DNA from: Saprospiraceae bacterium
GTDB taxonomy: Bacteria; Bacteroidota; Bacteroidia; Chitinophagales; Saprospiraceae
Assembly (NCBI GenBank): GCA_016787525.1
Contig: JAEUUP010000048.1
Location: forward strand, 1 to 62,883
Length of the DNA: 62,883 nt
Direction of reading: 5' to 3'
The notes under the pieces are model-generated. The model saw only the letters and a list, made by a program, of their open reading frames with translations. It did not search any database and was not told the origin of the DNA. The first letter of the stretch is position 1. Each line of letters begins with the position of its first letter. The translations under genes and the position numbers were made by a program. This document shows positions 16,933 through 26,451 of the stretch, in pieces.

Positions 16933-17811
16933 ATGAAAATCACTTGCCAATCGGAGTACGGACAACTGCATACTATTTTTATCAAGCACGCAAAGGATGC
17001 TCTTGTGAATGATGAAAATATTGACAATCAGTGGCTACCGCTTAATTTTACAGAGCGACCTGACTTACAAAAAGCCATTGAAGAATACAATGTATTTGAG
17101 TCTTTTATCAAAAATACAGGCGCGACTGTTCACTATTTGCCTCAGAATGAGACAGTTACGATGGACTCAATGTATTGTCGCGATGCCGCTATTGCGACAG
17201 ACGCGGGCATGATTCTCTGCACAATGGGAAAAGAGCAACGGAAACCCGAACCTTTGGCAGAAAAACAAGCATTCATGGCACATAATATCCCCATTTTAGG
17301 CGAAATTTCGGGTTCAGGAACAGTCGAAGGGGGAGATGTAGCTTGGCTCGATGAAAAAACTTTGGCTGTCGGACATTCCTATCGCACCAATGAAGAAGGT
17401 ATTCGACAATTGCGGGCTTTGCTTGCGCCACAGGGTGTCGAAGTGTTAGATTTTTCGTTGCCACACTACAAAGGGCCTTCGGATGTATTCCATCTTATGT
17501 CCATTTTCAGTCCTGTTGACAAGAATTTAGCGGTTGTTTATTCGCCTTTGATGCCTATTGCGTTCCGAAATGCGCTGATACTGAGGGGGTATCAATTTGT
17601 TGAAGTGCCGACAGAAGAGTTTGAAATGGCGTGCAATGTTCTGGCACTTGCGCCACGCAAATGTTTGATGCTTAAAGGTTTTCCTAAAACCAAAAAAGCT
17701 TTGGAAGATGCAGGTTGTACCGTTCACGACTATTCGGGTAGCGAAATCAGCGTGAAGGGCGGCGGTGGGCCTACTTGTTTGACGCGACCTGTTTATAGAC
17801 TTTTACATTAA
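16933..17811 (+). CDS. Amidinotransferase-fold hydrolase, dimethylarginine dimethylaminohydrolase-like
   Basis: 292 residues of the guanidino-modifying fold. The substrate-binding acid loop EGGD is at 132-135, the catalytic His in DVFHLMS at 187, and the nucleophile Cys 282 in GGGPTCLTRP near the C-terminus. This layout fits DDAH and citrulline-forming hydrolases better than arginine deiminase, which is longer and present separately at 48325-49584. The exact substrate (methylarginine or another guanidine) is not certain. The gene is followed after 13 bp by a PhyH oxygenase, probably one transcript. The iterated word is read as ILRG at residues 216-219. Confidence 0.8.
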   Translation: MKITCQSEYGQLHTIFIKHAKDALVNDENIDNQWLPLNFTERPDLQKAIEEYNVFESFIKNTGATVHYLPQNETVTMDSMYCRDAAIATDAGMILCTMGKEQRKPEPLAEKQAFMAHNIPILGEISGSGTVEGGDVAWLDEKTLAVGHSYRTNEEGIRQLRALLAPQGVEVLDFSLPHYKGPSDVFHLMSIFSPVDKNLAVVYSPLMPIAFRNALILRGYQFVEVPTEEFEMACNVLALAPRKCLMLKGFPKTKKALEDAGCTVHDYSGSEISVKGGGGPTCLTRPVYRLLH

Positions 17812-17824
17812 ATATCATCAAACT

Positions 17825-18649
17825 ATGGCTGCACTACTTTCCGCTTTGGATTCGGACAATTATGCTAAAAATGGTTATTTGATAGTCAAAAAATTTCTGA
17901 CTGATGCAGAAACGAATCTTTTGCATAAACTTTCGATGAGCGAAGAAATTGTCGAAAAAGGTTTTGATTTGAATGATCAAACGGGTAAAAAGACACGACT
18001 CACTTTGTGGTTCACACCCGGCGATGACTCATTTGGTCTGATGTCGCGTTCAGAGAAAATGATAGTGGCTATTCGTCAGTTGTTGGGTGAGAAAGGCAAT
18101 ATTTGTCACTTTCATTCTAAAGTCATGCAAAAAGCTCCCAAAACGGGCGGTGCATGGGAGTGGCATCAAGACTATGGTTATTGGTATAAGAACGGTTTTT
18201 TGTATCCCGAAGCCATGATTTCTGTGATGATTGCCCTGACGGAGTCTGTCAAAGCAAACGGTTGCCTTCAAGTACTGAGGGGGTCGCATCTGATGCAACG
18301 ATTCGAGCATGTGTTCATTGGCGAACAACAAGGAGCAGACCCCATTTTTGTGGAAGAAGCCATGAAACATTGCGAACTGGTCTATGCAGAGTTAGAGCCG
18401 GGCGATGCGCTGTTTTTTCACCCCAATTTACTGCACCGCTCCGATGCAAATCATTCGGAAAAACCGCGTTGGACCATCATTTCTGCCTATAATTTGGATT
18501 TCAATGTGCCATTTCGTGAAAAAAATCCGTCGTGTATCACACCCGTTTCGGTTGTGTCCAACGCAGCTTTGTTAGAAAGTGGCGGCGTTTTGACAACTCA
18601 ACGAGATTTTTTGATAAAAGAAAAAGAGATTACATTGAATGTTAAGTAA
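17825..18649 (+). CDS. Phytanoyl-CoA dioxygenase (PhyH) family protein
   Basis: 274 residues. Fe(II)/2-oxoglutarate-dependent oxygenase fold with the metal triad His 114, Asp 116 (HQD) and His 204 (HRSDAN), and an Arg at 215 suited to binding 2-oxoglutarate. All three metal ligands are present, so it is probably active, hydroxylating an unknown small molecule. It follows the DDAH-like gene by 13 bp. Its 3' end overlaps the convergent next gene by 8 bp. Confidence 0.85.
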   Translation: MAALLSALDSDNYAKNGYLIVKKFLTDAETNLLHKLSMSEEIVEKGFDLNDQTGKKTRLTLWFTPGDDSFGLMSRSEKMIVAIRQLLGEKGNICHFHSKVMQKAPKTGGAWEWHQDYGYWYKNGFLYPEAMISVMIALTESVKANGCLQVLRGSHLMQRFEHVFIGEQQGADPIFVEEAMKHCELVYAELEPGDALFFHPNLLHRSDANHSEKPRWTIISAYNLDFNVPFREKNPSCITPVSVVSNAALLESGGVLTTQRDFLIKEKEITLNVK

Positions 18650-19220
18650 GTCGTTTAGAGCTACTTTTCATCAATCGTTCAACCAACTGCAATACAGTTT
18701 TTGGGGGATATTGTCTCCAATTGAAGTTGTTAAAATCATATCCAAAATGCACATAGTTGTCTAAACGCGTTTCGTGCATTTCCATAGCCACATGGTCAAA
18801 GGTATTGAGCATCACAATCCAGCCGCCGTTGAAAGCGTCCTGACATTCTTCCGCCCATTCGGCATAGTAATCGTCGCCATCGCCGTGGAAGTTCAAAACG
18901 TTTTCCATAATGAGTATGAACTTTGAGATACCATTGTCGAGCATAGATTCCAACACGTTGCGTTTCAAAAAACGTATATCATTTTCGACGGCATCGTTCC
19001 ATTCGCCTATCAGTTCTATGATGGTATAACCTTCGTCATAGTCAGCCATTAAAACTTTTAGATAAAGTGTATTGGATTCAAAATCATCCCATAATGGATG
19101 CAGAAGGTAATTATAAACTTGTTTCCATTCAGTATAAGTATGACTATGAAAGGGTGAAAGTGCGTCATCTTCCACGGCATAATCTTCGCGCCAACGATAA
19201 AAGGGTTCTATATTGTGCAT
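18642..19220 (-). CDS. Conserved-looking hypothetical protein
   Basis: 192 residues, acidic and rich in aromatic residues (WREDYAVEDD, WNDAVENDIRFLKR, HGDGDDYYAEWAEE). No signal peptide or membrane segment. The codon use and the steady pattern of hydrophobic and charged residues look like a real protein. I do not recognise a family. It overlaps the 3' end of the convergent PhyH gene, and its start lies 64 bp from the divergent NadR-like gene. Confidence 0.7.
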   Translation of the reverse strand: MHNIEPFYRWREDYAVEDDALSPFHSHTYTEWKQVYNYLLHPLWDDFESNTLYLKVLMADYDEGYTIIELIGEWNDAVENDIRFLKRNVLESMLDNGISKFILIMENVLNFHGDGDDYYAEWAEECQDAFNGGWIVMLNTFDHVAMEMHETRLDNYVHFGYDFNNFNWRQYPPKTVLQLVERLMKSSSKRLT

Positions 19221-19284
19221 TTTGTTTTTCTTTGTGGCAAATGTCTTATTTTTCGGTTATTTTCAAAAAAATAAAAAAATAATA

Positions 19285-19881
19285 ATGGTTAGAGTTGTTA
19301 TTACAGGAGCGGAATCATCAGGGAAAACAACCTTGGCTAAAGCTTTAGCACAACATTTCAGTGTCAATTATGCCCCTGAATTTGCAAGAGAGTTTCTCGA
19401 AAAACGTTTGAAAGAACGTATGATGGAAGGGAAAATAGATGAAAAACAGCTTTATTCGCAACAAGATTTAATCACTATTTTGGATGGACAGTTTCAAAAG
19501 GAACACGATGTGTTGCAGAAAACAATATTTAGGAATACTTTGGAACTCATCATTTGTGATACAGACTCTTTGACCATTAAGATTTGGTCAGAACAGGTTT
19601 TTAAGTCTATTGACCCCATTTTAAGTGGGCGGATTGACCATTTATTTCGTGGTTTTAAGTTGAATAAAAAACTAAAAAATATCTATTTTCTATGTTCACC
19701 TGAAGGCATAGAATGGCAAGCCGACCCACTGCGTGAAAATCCAACTGATAGACAACGCTTGTTTGACATTTACAAAAAAACGCTGAATCAATACGGTTTA
19801 GGCTATTTTATACTGAGGGGGGGCGAAGAGGAGCGTTTGGCAGAAGCTGTGAAAATAATAAACCGACTGTTGAATCACTAA
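19285..19881 (+). CDS. NadR-like ATPase/kinase (AAA_28)
   Basis: 198 residues from Met 25 of the open frame, chosen because the family begins just before the P-loop; the upstream part is hydrophobic non-family sequence. P-loop GAESSGKTT at 8-16, then YAPEFARE, and CDTDSLTIKIW in the middle. This matches the ribosylnicotinamide-kinase domain of NadR. The N-terminal NMN adenylyltransferase domain is absent, so it is a stand-alone kinase domain. Its 3' end is 1 bp from the convergent methyltransferase gene. Confidence 0.75.
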   Translation: MVRVVITGAESSGKTTLAKALAQHFSVNYAPEFAREFLEKRLKERMMEGKIDEKQLYSQQDLITILDGQFQKEHDVLQKTIFRNTLELIICDTDSLTIKIWSEQVFKSIDPILSGRIDHLFRGFKLNKKLKNIYFLCSPEGIEWQADPLRENPTDRQRLFDIYKKTLNQYGLGYFILRGGEEERLAEAVKIINRLLNH

Positions 19882-19882
19882 A

Positions 19883-21082
19883 CTATTGGACTCTTTCTGC
19901 TATCCAAGCTACTTTTTTGCCATTGACTAAAGTGCAAATTAAATAATAGTTGCCCCCTTCTTTGACGTTTAAAGATTTTCTAATTTCTTCGGTAGAAAAT
20001 GGAAAGTTGCGTTGTATCACATTAATATGTCCGTTAGCAGCCCATAAAGATTTGAGGCGTGTTTTCAATTGTCGAGGGTGATAATCCATTTGAACCCATA
20101 TTTTAAATATACGACATAGGCTGGGATAGATATTGAGATTGTCGGATACAAAAAAACCATTTGCTTCGGTCAGTTGCATACATTCTGAATCAAAAAAATG
20201 TCTATAAAAATCTGTCAACATTCGCCCTTTATAAAAAGCAACATCTGGTTCAATGACGTATTTATATCTCTCGACATATTGGGCTAACCCCATCACTTTT
20301 CCAACCCGTTTTATTTCTATAAATTCATTGTTTTTATTGGCTTTTGCATATATCAATGGTTGAGTAAATGCCGTGCTTTGTCGCTCTCCAAATTCTAAAA
20401 TGACTTCTTTACACTCATTATTTAAGCTCAAAATGACCACCCTTTCGAGGTTGGGAAATTGACGAACAGCTGCGTCAACATCGTACATAGGCGACATCTT
20501 AACCATGATTTTGCGCCCTATCTTCTCTAAAAATGGCAATAATTCGACAATATTGGGCGAGCAATCTTCGGGTAAAAAGACTTTTTTGCCACTATCATCA
20601 CGTCTGGCTGGGTCAATGAAAATAAGGTCAAAAGGTTCTCCAGAGTAATTTTTGACATAGTTTTCAGCCGTTTCGGTTTTAATTTCAACATTTTTGACAT
20701 TCATTAAGCCTAAGTTATAACGCACAACTTCTGCCAAAACGGCATTTTGTTCAACAGCGATAACTTCCTCAAAATAATTTGAAAAATGCAACGCATCAAT
20801 GCCCAAACCGCAAGTTAAATCCAAACAGCGTTTGCCCGATACCTCTTTGGCTGAGGCTGCCAACTCGCTGCTACATTGCTCGAAAGCCAATGGTGGCACG
20901 ATGGCTTGTGCGGCATACAAACTCGGCAGCTTCAAACGGCTGCGTTGCCAATATTTGAGTTGCGTTGCCAAAGCAGGATTTCTATTTTTAAGCGCAAATA
21001 CTGAGGGGTCTGTTTTTTCATTTTCAGCGATTAAGCGACGTGCTTCGGGTGTTTTCAGATAGGCTAAATCATCAAAAGTCAT
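19883..21082 (-). CDS. Class I SAM-dependent methyltransferase with THUMP-like C-terminus
   Basis: 399 residues. The SAM-binding motif LDLTCGLGIDALHF is at about 97, followed by an acidic end of strand 2 (AVEQN) and the motif IV region FIDPARRD at about 165. The N-terminal part resembles the PG_1098-type Bacteroidota methyltransferases, and the C-terminal part is the THUMP-like domain of that group. The substrate is probably RNA but not proven. Two -7-like boxes on the minus strand (21094-21101 and 21105-21112) sit just upstream. Confidence 0.8.
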   Translation of the reverse strand: MTFDDLAYLKTPEARRLIAENEKTDPSVFALKNRNPALATQLKYWQRSRLKLPSLYAAQAIVPPLAFEQCSSELAASAKEVSGKRCLDLTCGLGIDALHFSNYFEEVIAVEQNAVLAEVVRYNLGLMNVKNVEIKTETAENYVKNYSGEPFDLIFIDPARRDDSGKKVFLPEDCSPNIVELLPFLEKIGRKIMVKMSPMYDVDAAVRQFPNLERVVILSLNNECKEVILEFGERQSTAFTQPLIYAKANKNNEFIEIKRVGKVMGLAQYVERYKYVIEPDVAFYKGRMLTDFYRHFFDSECMQLTEANGFFVSDNLNIYPSLCRIFKIWVQMDYHPRQLKTRLKSLWAANGHINVIQRNFPFSTEEIRKSLNVKEGGNYYLICTLVNGKKVAWIAERVQ

Positions 21083-21185
21083 TGTTTTTGATGCAAAAAT
21101 AAGCCAAACTTATCCAGCAAGAACACCTTTGGCACGAGAATCTTTTTTCATGGTTTCCATTTTACCTCGATGTGCATTAATTGCC

Positions 21186-21193
21186 TATTTTTG
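21186..21193 (+). promoter_or_regulatory. -7 box TATTTTTG
   Basis: Matches TAnnTTTG, 30 bp before the GH44 start codon. No clear -33 box. Confidence 0.45.
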
Positions 21194-21223
21194 AGGTCTT
21201 GATTCATTTATTAAAATCGTACA

Positions 21224-23092
21224 ATGCGTAATATTTTTTTATTCACTTTTATCTGCTTGCTAACAACCATTCATGCCCAAGTGATTGACGTTTCGGTTGA
21301 CCCGACCAAAGATGTGAAACCTATTTCGCCTTATATTTATGGGCGAAACAATAATTTTCCCAAAGAAAGTTATGCTGCATCGTTGACAACTGCCCAATGG
21401 ACGCAACTCAAAGAGTCGGGCGTACAATTTTTAAGAGAGGGTGGCGGTAACAATTCAACAAAATATAATTGGCGCAATGGACTTTCGAGCCATCCCGATT
21501 GGTACAATAACGTCTATTCCGAAAGCTGGGACAACCCTGTGAAACTGTTGCGCGACAATATGGCCCCCTCAGTAACAGGCATGTGGACACTGTCTTTGAT
21601 TGGTAAAACAGCTGCAAACAATACCAATAATTTCAATGATTGGGGTTACAATAGCTCTCAATGGTGGTCTGGAACGGGGCAGAATTTGGCAGGCGGCGGC
21701 GTTGTCAACCCCGCTGGTGGCAATCAAGCGACTGTCAACGGTAATCCAAGTCGCTATCTTCAAGATTGGAATGCCGATTCGGTTGTGGGTATTTTAGACC
21801 ATTGGCGCAATAATTTGGGTATTCCCGATAGCCGAATCAGGTATTGGAACATGGATAATGAACCTGAGATTTGGCACGGCACGCACGATGATATTGTCAA
21901 TGCCAACTTATCGCCAGAGACTTTTATGCAAAATTATTTTGCTGTGGCTAAAAAAGCCCGTGCTAAATTTCCGAGTATCAAACTCGTCGGCCCTGTGCCA
22001 GCTAATGAGTGGCAATGGTTCAATTGGATGAACCGCAACACGACTATCAACGGACGCTTTTATCCTTGGCTTGAGTTTTTTATAAAACGGTGTGCCGAAG
22101 AACAAGCTGCTTCGGGTATCCGTTTGTTGGATGTTTTGGATATTCATTTTTATCCTTCAGAGAGTACACCCGAGCAAATTGGGCAACTCCATCGGATATT
22201 TTTCGATCGAAATTACAACTATCCAGGTGCAAATGGTCTTAAAAGCATCAATGGCGGTTGGGACAATAGTTTGACAAAAGAATATATTTTCGGACGGATT
22301 AATGACTGGTTGACGCAGTATTTTGGACAAAACCATGGTATTAAACTCGGATTGACCGAAACAGATGTCAACAGCAATAATCCATCGGTGGTTGCTACTT
22401 GGTACGCTTCAACGATGGGCGAGTTTATGAAAAATGATGTGGCTCTTTTTACCCCGTGGTCTTGGAAAGTTGGTATGTGGGAAACCCTTCACCTGTTTGC
22501 ACGTTACAACCAAACCCTTTCGGTGCAAGGCATATCGAGCGATGAAACATCCGTATCAGCCTACCCCTCAGTCAATGATGCTAAAAATACGATGACCGTT
22601 GTTTTAGTCAATCGTTCGACAACTTCAACTCAGAGTGTCAACTTAAATGTATCCAATTTTGTGGTTCAGACCCCCTCAGTACAAGCCTTACGGCTGTCAA
22701 ATTTGTCAAGCACCGAAACGTTTGTCTCGCATACAAACAACGCTTTGCAACAAATTGCCGTTAATTTTTCAAACAATACAGCCAATTTGAGCTTACCACC
22801 TCTATCCATCACTTCGATAACCGTGTCAGGGCGTATTTTGACAAGTACCTTCGAGAAGGATGCTACAGAACCGACCATCGTTCCGAATCCGACCCAAGGA
22901 CTTTTGACAATAAAAAATGTAGAAAAGCTCAATCGTTTCGATCTGTTTGATGTCAATGGGCGGTTTGTACGCTCATTTCAGATAAGTGGCAACGAATTGT
23001 CGTTGGATATTTCGGATTTACACAAAGGTTGTTATTTTGCAGTTATTGATTTGGGAGGAATTGTCTATCATAAAAAAATTATTAAATTATAA
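21224..23092 (+). CDS. Secreted GH44 endoglucanase/xyloglucanase-type glycosidase with T9SS tail
   Basis: 622 residues with a signal peptide (MRNIFLFTFICLLTTIHAQ). The body matches glycoside hydrolase family 44: PISPYIYGRN near the N-terminus, the acid/base Glu 213 in NMDNEPEIWHG and the probable nucleophile Glu 379 in GLTETDV, with a WSWKVGMW segment after it. A C-terminal T9SS type A domain (PNPTQGLLTIKN...) indicates export by type IX secretion. It probably acts on beta-glucans at the cell surface. Three copies of the iterated word are read as PSV (21564, 22564, 22671), two of them in the linker between the catalytic and sorting domains. Confidence 0.88.
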   Translation: MRNIFLFTFICLLTTIHAQVIDVSVDPTKDVKPISPYIYGRNNNFPKESYAASLTTAQWTQLKESGVQFLREGGGNNSTKYNWRNGLSSHPDWYNNVYSESWDNPVKLLRDNMAPSVTGMWTLSLIGKTAANNTNNFNDWGYNSSQWWSGTGQNLAGGGVVNPAGGNQATVNGNPSRYLQDWNADSVVGILDHWRNNLGIPDSRIRYWNMDNEPEIWHGTHDDIVNANLSPETFMQNYFAVAKKARAKFPSIKLVGPVPANEWQWFNWMNRNTTINGRFYPWLEFFIKRCAEEQAASGIRLLDVLDIHFYPSESTPEQIGQLHRIFFDRNYNYPGANGLKSINGGWDNSLTKEYIFGRINDWLTQYFGQNHGIKLGLTETDVNSNNPSVVATWYASTMGEFMKNDVALFTPWSWKVGMWETLHLFARYNQTLSVQGISSDETSVSAYPSVNDAKNTMTVVLVNRSTTSTQSVNLNVSNFVVQTPSVQALRLSNLSSTETFVSHTNNALQQIAVNFSNNTANLSLPPLSITSITVSGRILTSTFEKDATEPTIVPNPTQGLLTIKNVEKLNRFDLFDVNGRFVRSFQISGNELSLDISDLHKGCYFAVIDLGGIVYHKKIIKL

Positions 23093-23185
23093 CCTAAATA
23101 TTTAAAAGACAGTCATTTAAGTATTCTGTAAAAGCTGATTTTATTTTTCTCTATCTCAATTAACGAAATTTTGTACAAGACATAA

Positions 23186-23193
23186 TATCTTTG
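23186..23193 (+). promoter_or_regulatory. -7 box TATCTTTG
   Basis: Perfect TAnnTTTG element placed so that transcription would begin just before the riboswitch. No clear -33 element. Confidence 0.6.
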
Positions 23194-23195
23194 CG

Positions 23196-23276
23196 GCGTT
23201 GGGGTGCTTTTTTTCAAAAAAGGCTGAGATTATACCCGTTGAACGTAGGCGAGTAATGTTGCCGACGGAACGTTAG
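23196..23276 (+). promoter_or_regulatory. TPP riboswitch (thi-box) before a TonB receptor
   Basis: GGGGTGC, a poly-T/poly-A hairpin, then GGCTGAGAT and ATACCC form the canonical pyrimidine-sensing half. The other half reads TGAACGTA, a 5-bp stem (GGCGA/TTGCC) around GTAATG, then GACGGAACG. The usual CCU/AGG pairs beside that stem are CGU/ACG here, a paired change that keeps the helix. It lies 180 bp before a TonB-dependent receptor, the known place for TPP control of thiamin uptake in Bacteroidota. TPP binding would be expected to reduce expression. Confidence 0.75.
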
Positions 23277-23457
23277 CAATTAAAACAAGGTTTTGGCAGA
23301 TTTTTCATTTAGTTGATTGTGTAAACAATCATTTAAAATCTATCTTCTTAATATCTTTCATCCTTGTACTTAATTTAATTGCTTCCATCGCGGGTTAAAA
23401 TAATTGCCGATTGTCCCCAGCAATCGGCATTTTTTTTAACCAAATTTTATTATCAAA

Positions 23458-25713
23458 ATGTTCAAGTTACTACGAAAAATGCAAGCAACTCGCTTTGCAC
23501 AAAAATCTTTTACCTGTCTTTTTTCTTTCTTTTTATCGCACAGTATTGTGTTCAGTCAAAACACAGATTCTCTCAAACAAGTTGGTTTACAAGAAGTTAC
23601 AATCACGGCGACGATGGCAGGCGATAAAACACCCATGAGTTTTATCAATATCAAAAAGGAACAAATACGAAAAAACGATTTTGGTCAAGACATTCCTTTT
23701 TTGATAAAAAATACCCCCTCAGTAGTTGAAACCTCAGATGCGGGTGCGGGCATTGGTTACACAGGTCTGCGTGTACGAGGTAGCGATGCTACACGTATTA
23801 ATATTACCATTGATGGCGTACCCATCAACGATGCCGAAAGTCAATTGGTCTATTGGGTCAATATGCCCGACCTATCAGCTTCGACTTCTATGATTCAGAT
23901 TCAACGAGGGGTAGGTACTTCGACGAATGGTTCAGGTGCTTTTGGCGCAACTATTAATTTGATTACCAATGGCTTACAGAATGAGAAATTTGTAAACTAC
24001 TCTGGAACAGTAGGCTCTTTTGGGACGGTCAAGAACACAATTGCTTTTGGCACGGGTTTGATGCGCAATGGCTTGTCAGTGGACGGTCGCCTCTCTCGCA
24101 TTACGAGCGATGGCTATGTGGATAGAGCTTCTTCGACTTTAGGCTCAGCTTATCTATCAGCCAACTATGTGAAAAAGAATACATCTCTCCGTTTTAAGAT
24201 TTTCACGGGCAACGAGCGCACATACCAATCATGGTATGGTATCCCGGAATCATATATGACTGATGCGAAGTTGCGTACTTACAATCCAGCTGGTACAGAA
24301 AAAGCAGATTCACCTTATCCTAACCAAGTGGACGACTATTCTCAAACGCACGCTCATCTGACGCTAAATCATTCATTTTCAAAGTTTTGGCGTATCAATG
24401 CTTCTTTGCACTATACCAAAGGTAAAGGATTTTATGAAGAATATAAAGCCGCCCAAAAGCTCAAAAATTATTTTGCTGGGCGTACAGATACTACAGATTT
24501 GGTGCGCCGTTTGTGGCTCGATAATGATTTTTACGGTGTGGTTTGGTCTGCAATCTTCGAAAAAAATAAGTGGCAATCTACCACGGGCGGTGGTTGGAAT
24601 GTGTACAAAGGCGACCATTTTGGGCAAGTTATTTGGTCTGAAAAAGATGTAACATTTGCTAAAACACCTTCCAATTTCTATTTGAGTCAATCAAATAAAT
24701 CGGATTTTAATATTTTTGAAAAAATAAATTATAACCTTAACCATAAAACCTCTCTCTTTTTAGATCTCCAATACCGTCATGTGGCATACAATACTGAGGG
24801 GGGGGATAGAAAAAAACGAAATATCAATCGGACTTTTGAGGCTCATTTTTTCAACCCTAAATTGGGTTTTGTTGTTGATAATCAGCGAGGTATGAAGTTC
24901 TATGCCAGTATTGCACAAGCAAATCGCGAACCCAATCGAAACGACTTGACCGATGCAGAACTCACAAACCTACCACAATCTGAATCCATGATAGACGGTG
25001 AATTAGGTCTAAAAAAACGTTGGAAAAATGCGGAGTTGAGTGCCAATTTGTACTATATGCACTATAAAAATCAACTCGTTGTCACAGGCAGTATCAACGA
25101 TGTAGGAGAGCAAATCCGTGTAAATGTACCAAAGAGCTATCGCCGAGGTATCGAAATCGAAGGCGCATACGTAGTTGCTAAATGGTTGGAAATCAACGGA
25201 AATGCCAGTTTTTCAGAAAATAAAATCTTGAATTTTACAGAATATCGCGATGATTGGGATACAGGAGCGCAACAACCGATTGAGCATGGAAAAACAGATA
25301 TTGCTTTTTCTCCGAATGTGGTAGCCAATAGTGCGGCTGTTTTTTCTATTCTTAAAAATGAAAAAAATGAATTAACAGTGACCCCCTCAGTAAAACTCGT
25401 GGGTCAGCAGTTTATTGACAACACATCCAACTCGAATACTGTTTTGCCAGCGTATAGTTATACTAATTTTCAAATTTTATATAAAACAGAGTTTCGTAAA
25501 GTCAAAAATATTACTGTTAAGTTATTGATTAACAATATTTTTGACCAAAAATTTGCCAATAATGCTTGGACTTATCGTTTCAATTCACCGAGTTATGACC
25601 CACGTCCAGACGACCCATACGCTCGTTTAGAAACAGGCTCAGTTTATAATCTGACAGGTTATTTTCCACAAGCTGGTAGGCATTGGTTGGCGGGATTATC
25701 ATTCAATTTTTAA
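23458..25713 (+). CDS. TonB-dependent outer-membrane receptor, probable thiamin transporter
   Basis: 751 residues. Signal peptide to about residue 37 (ends SIVFSQ), TonB-box-like stretch EVTITAT, plug domain (NTPSVVETSDAGAGIGYTGLRVRG, ITIDGVPINDAES) and a long beta-barrel ending LAGLSFNF with the terminal Phe typical of outer-membrane proteins. No N-terminal carboxypeptidase-like domain. The TPP riboswitch in its leader makes thiamin or a precursor the likely substrate (inference). The iterated word occurs three times; the copy at 24791 has an eight-G run inside the coding sequence. Confidence 0.85.
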   Translation: MFKLLRKMQATRFAQKSFTCLFSFFLSHSIVFSQNTDSLKQVGLQEVTITATMAGDKTPMSFINIKKEQIRKNDFGQDIPFLIKNTPSVVETSDAGAGIGYTGLRVRGSDATRINITIDGVPINDAESQLVYWVNMPDLSASTSMIQIQRGVGTSTNGSGAFGATINLITNGLQNEKFVNYSGTVGSFGTVKNTIAFGTGLMRNGLSVDGRLSRITSDGYVDRASSTLGSAYLSANYVKKNTSLRFKIFTGNERTYQSWYGIPESYMTDAKLRTYNPAGTEKADSPYPNQVDDYSQTHAHLTLNHSFSKFWRINASLHYTKGKGFYEEYKAAQKLKNYFAGRTDTTDLVRRLWLDNDFYGVVWSAIFEKNKWQSTTGGGWNVYKGDHFGQVIWSEKDVTFAKTPSNFYLSQSNKSDFNIFEKINYNLNHKTSLFLDLQYRHVAYNTEGGDRKKRNINRTFEAHFFNPKLGFVVDNQRGMKFYASIAQANREPNRNDLTDAELTNLPQSESMIDGELGLKKRWKNAELSANLYYMHYKNQLVVTGSINDVGEQIRVNVPKSYRRGIEIEGAYVVAKWLEINGNASFSENKILNFTEYRDDWDTGAQQPIEHGKTDIAFSPNVVANSAAVFSILKNEKNELTVTPSVKLVGQQFIDNTSNSNTVLPAYSYTNFQILYKTEFRKVKNITVKLLINNIFDQKFANNAWTYRFNSPSYDPRPDDPYARLETGSVYNLTGYFPQAGRHWLAGLSFNF

Positions 25714-25857
25714 AAAACAACAATTTTTTTTAAAAAAATCAATCAAACTAACAGTTTGCGCATTAATTTTGTCCTAACTTCGCAAAAGTTTGTAAGGCAT
25801 ACTTTTTGCAGACTGAGAAAATCAATTTTTTCTAATCTATATTTCTAACAAAATAAT

Positions 25858-26451
25858 ATTCTATTGGCTAAGGCATTCAGACCCAACGTTCCGCGTAAAG
25901 AACCAGAAGCGGAACATCGTATAAACAATCTCATCCGTGTTCCAGAAATTCGTCTTGTTGGTGATGCACTTGAATCACTAAGCGAAATCGTCGGCGAAGA
26001 CATTCAAGTGGGCGTATATAAAACCCAAAAAGCCCTCGAATGGGCAGAAAAAGCCGAACTTGACCTTGTTGAAATCACGCCTAATGCAGTACCACCTGTT
26101 TGTCGTATCGTAGATTACAGCAAGTTCCTTTATCAAAAGAAAAAACGCGAAAAGGAAATAAAGGCAAATACGACTAAAACTGTTATCAAAGAAATCCGTT
26201 TCACACCTGAAACAGGTGAACATGATGTGGATTTCAAAGTGCGTCACGCGATTGAGTTTTTGAAAGAAGGCTCGAAAGTAAAGGCTTACGTACAGTTTAA
26301 AGGTCGTGGTATCACATTTGTCACTCGTGGCGAATTGTTGTTATTGCGTTTTATACAGGCTCTTGAAGAATATGGTACACCAGAAGGGCTTCCGAAAATG
26401 GAAGGAAAACGTATGTTTGTTTTTCTTGCACCTAAGAAAAAAGCGAAATAA
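25858..26451 (+). CDS. infC: Translation initiation factor IF-3 with non-AUG start
   Basis: Binds the 30S subunit and checks initiator tRNA and start codon. The N-terminal domain (EHRINNLIRVPEIRLVGD) and C-terminal domain (KEIRFTPETGEHDVDFKVRHAIEFL, VKAYVQFKGRGITF) are complete. There is no ATG upstream of the conserved N-terminus; an in-frame stop lies at 25846. Possible starts are ATT at 25858 or TTG at 25864. IF-3 of many bacteria starts with a rare codon as part of self-regulation, and ATT is the classic one, so I give 25858. First gene of infC-rpmI-rplT. Confidence 0.93.
   Translation: MLLAKAFRPNVPRKEPEAEHRINNLIRVPEIRLVGDALESLSEIVGEDIQVGVYKTQKALEWAEKAELDLVEITPNAVPPVCRIVDYSKFLYQKKKREKEIKANTTKTVIKEIRFTPETGEHDVDFKVRHAIEFLKEGSKVKAYVQFKGRGITFVTRGELLLLRFIQALEEYGTPEGLPKMEGKRMFVFLAPKKKAK

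Noticed and set aside
21128-21143. Second sigma-54-type promoter (TGGCACGAG...)
   Set aside because: The TTGC half is missing at the right distance; only the -24-like half is there.
23379-23638. Small frames before the TonB receptor
   Set aside because: They overlap the riboswitch leader and the receptor start out of phase and have no recognisable features.
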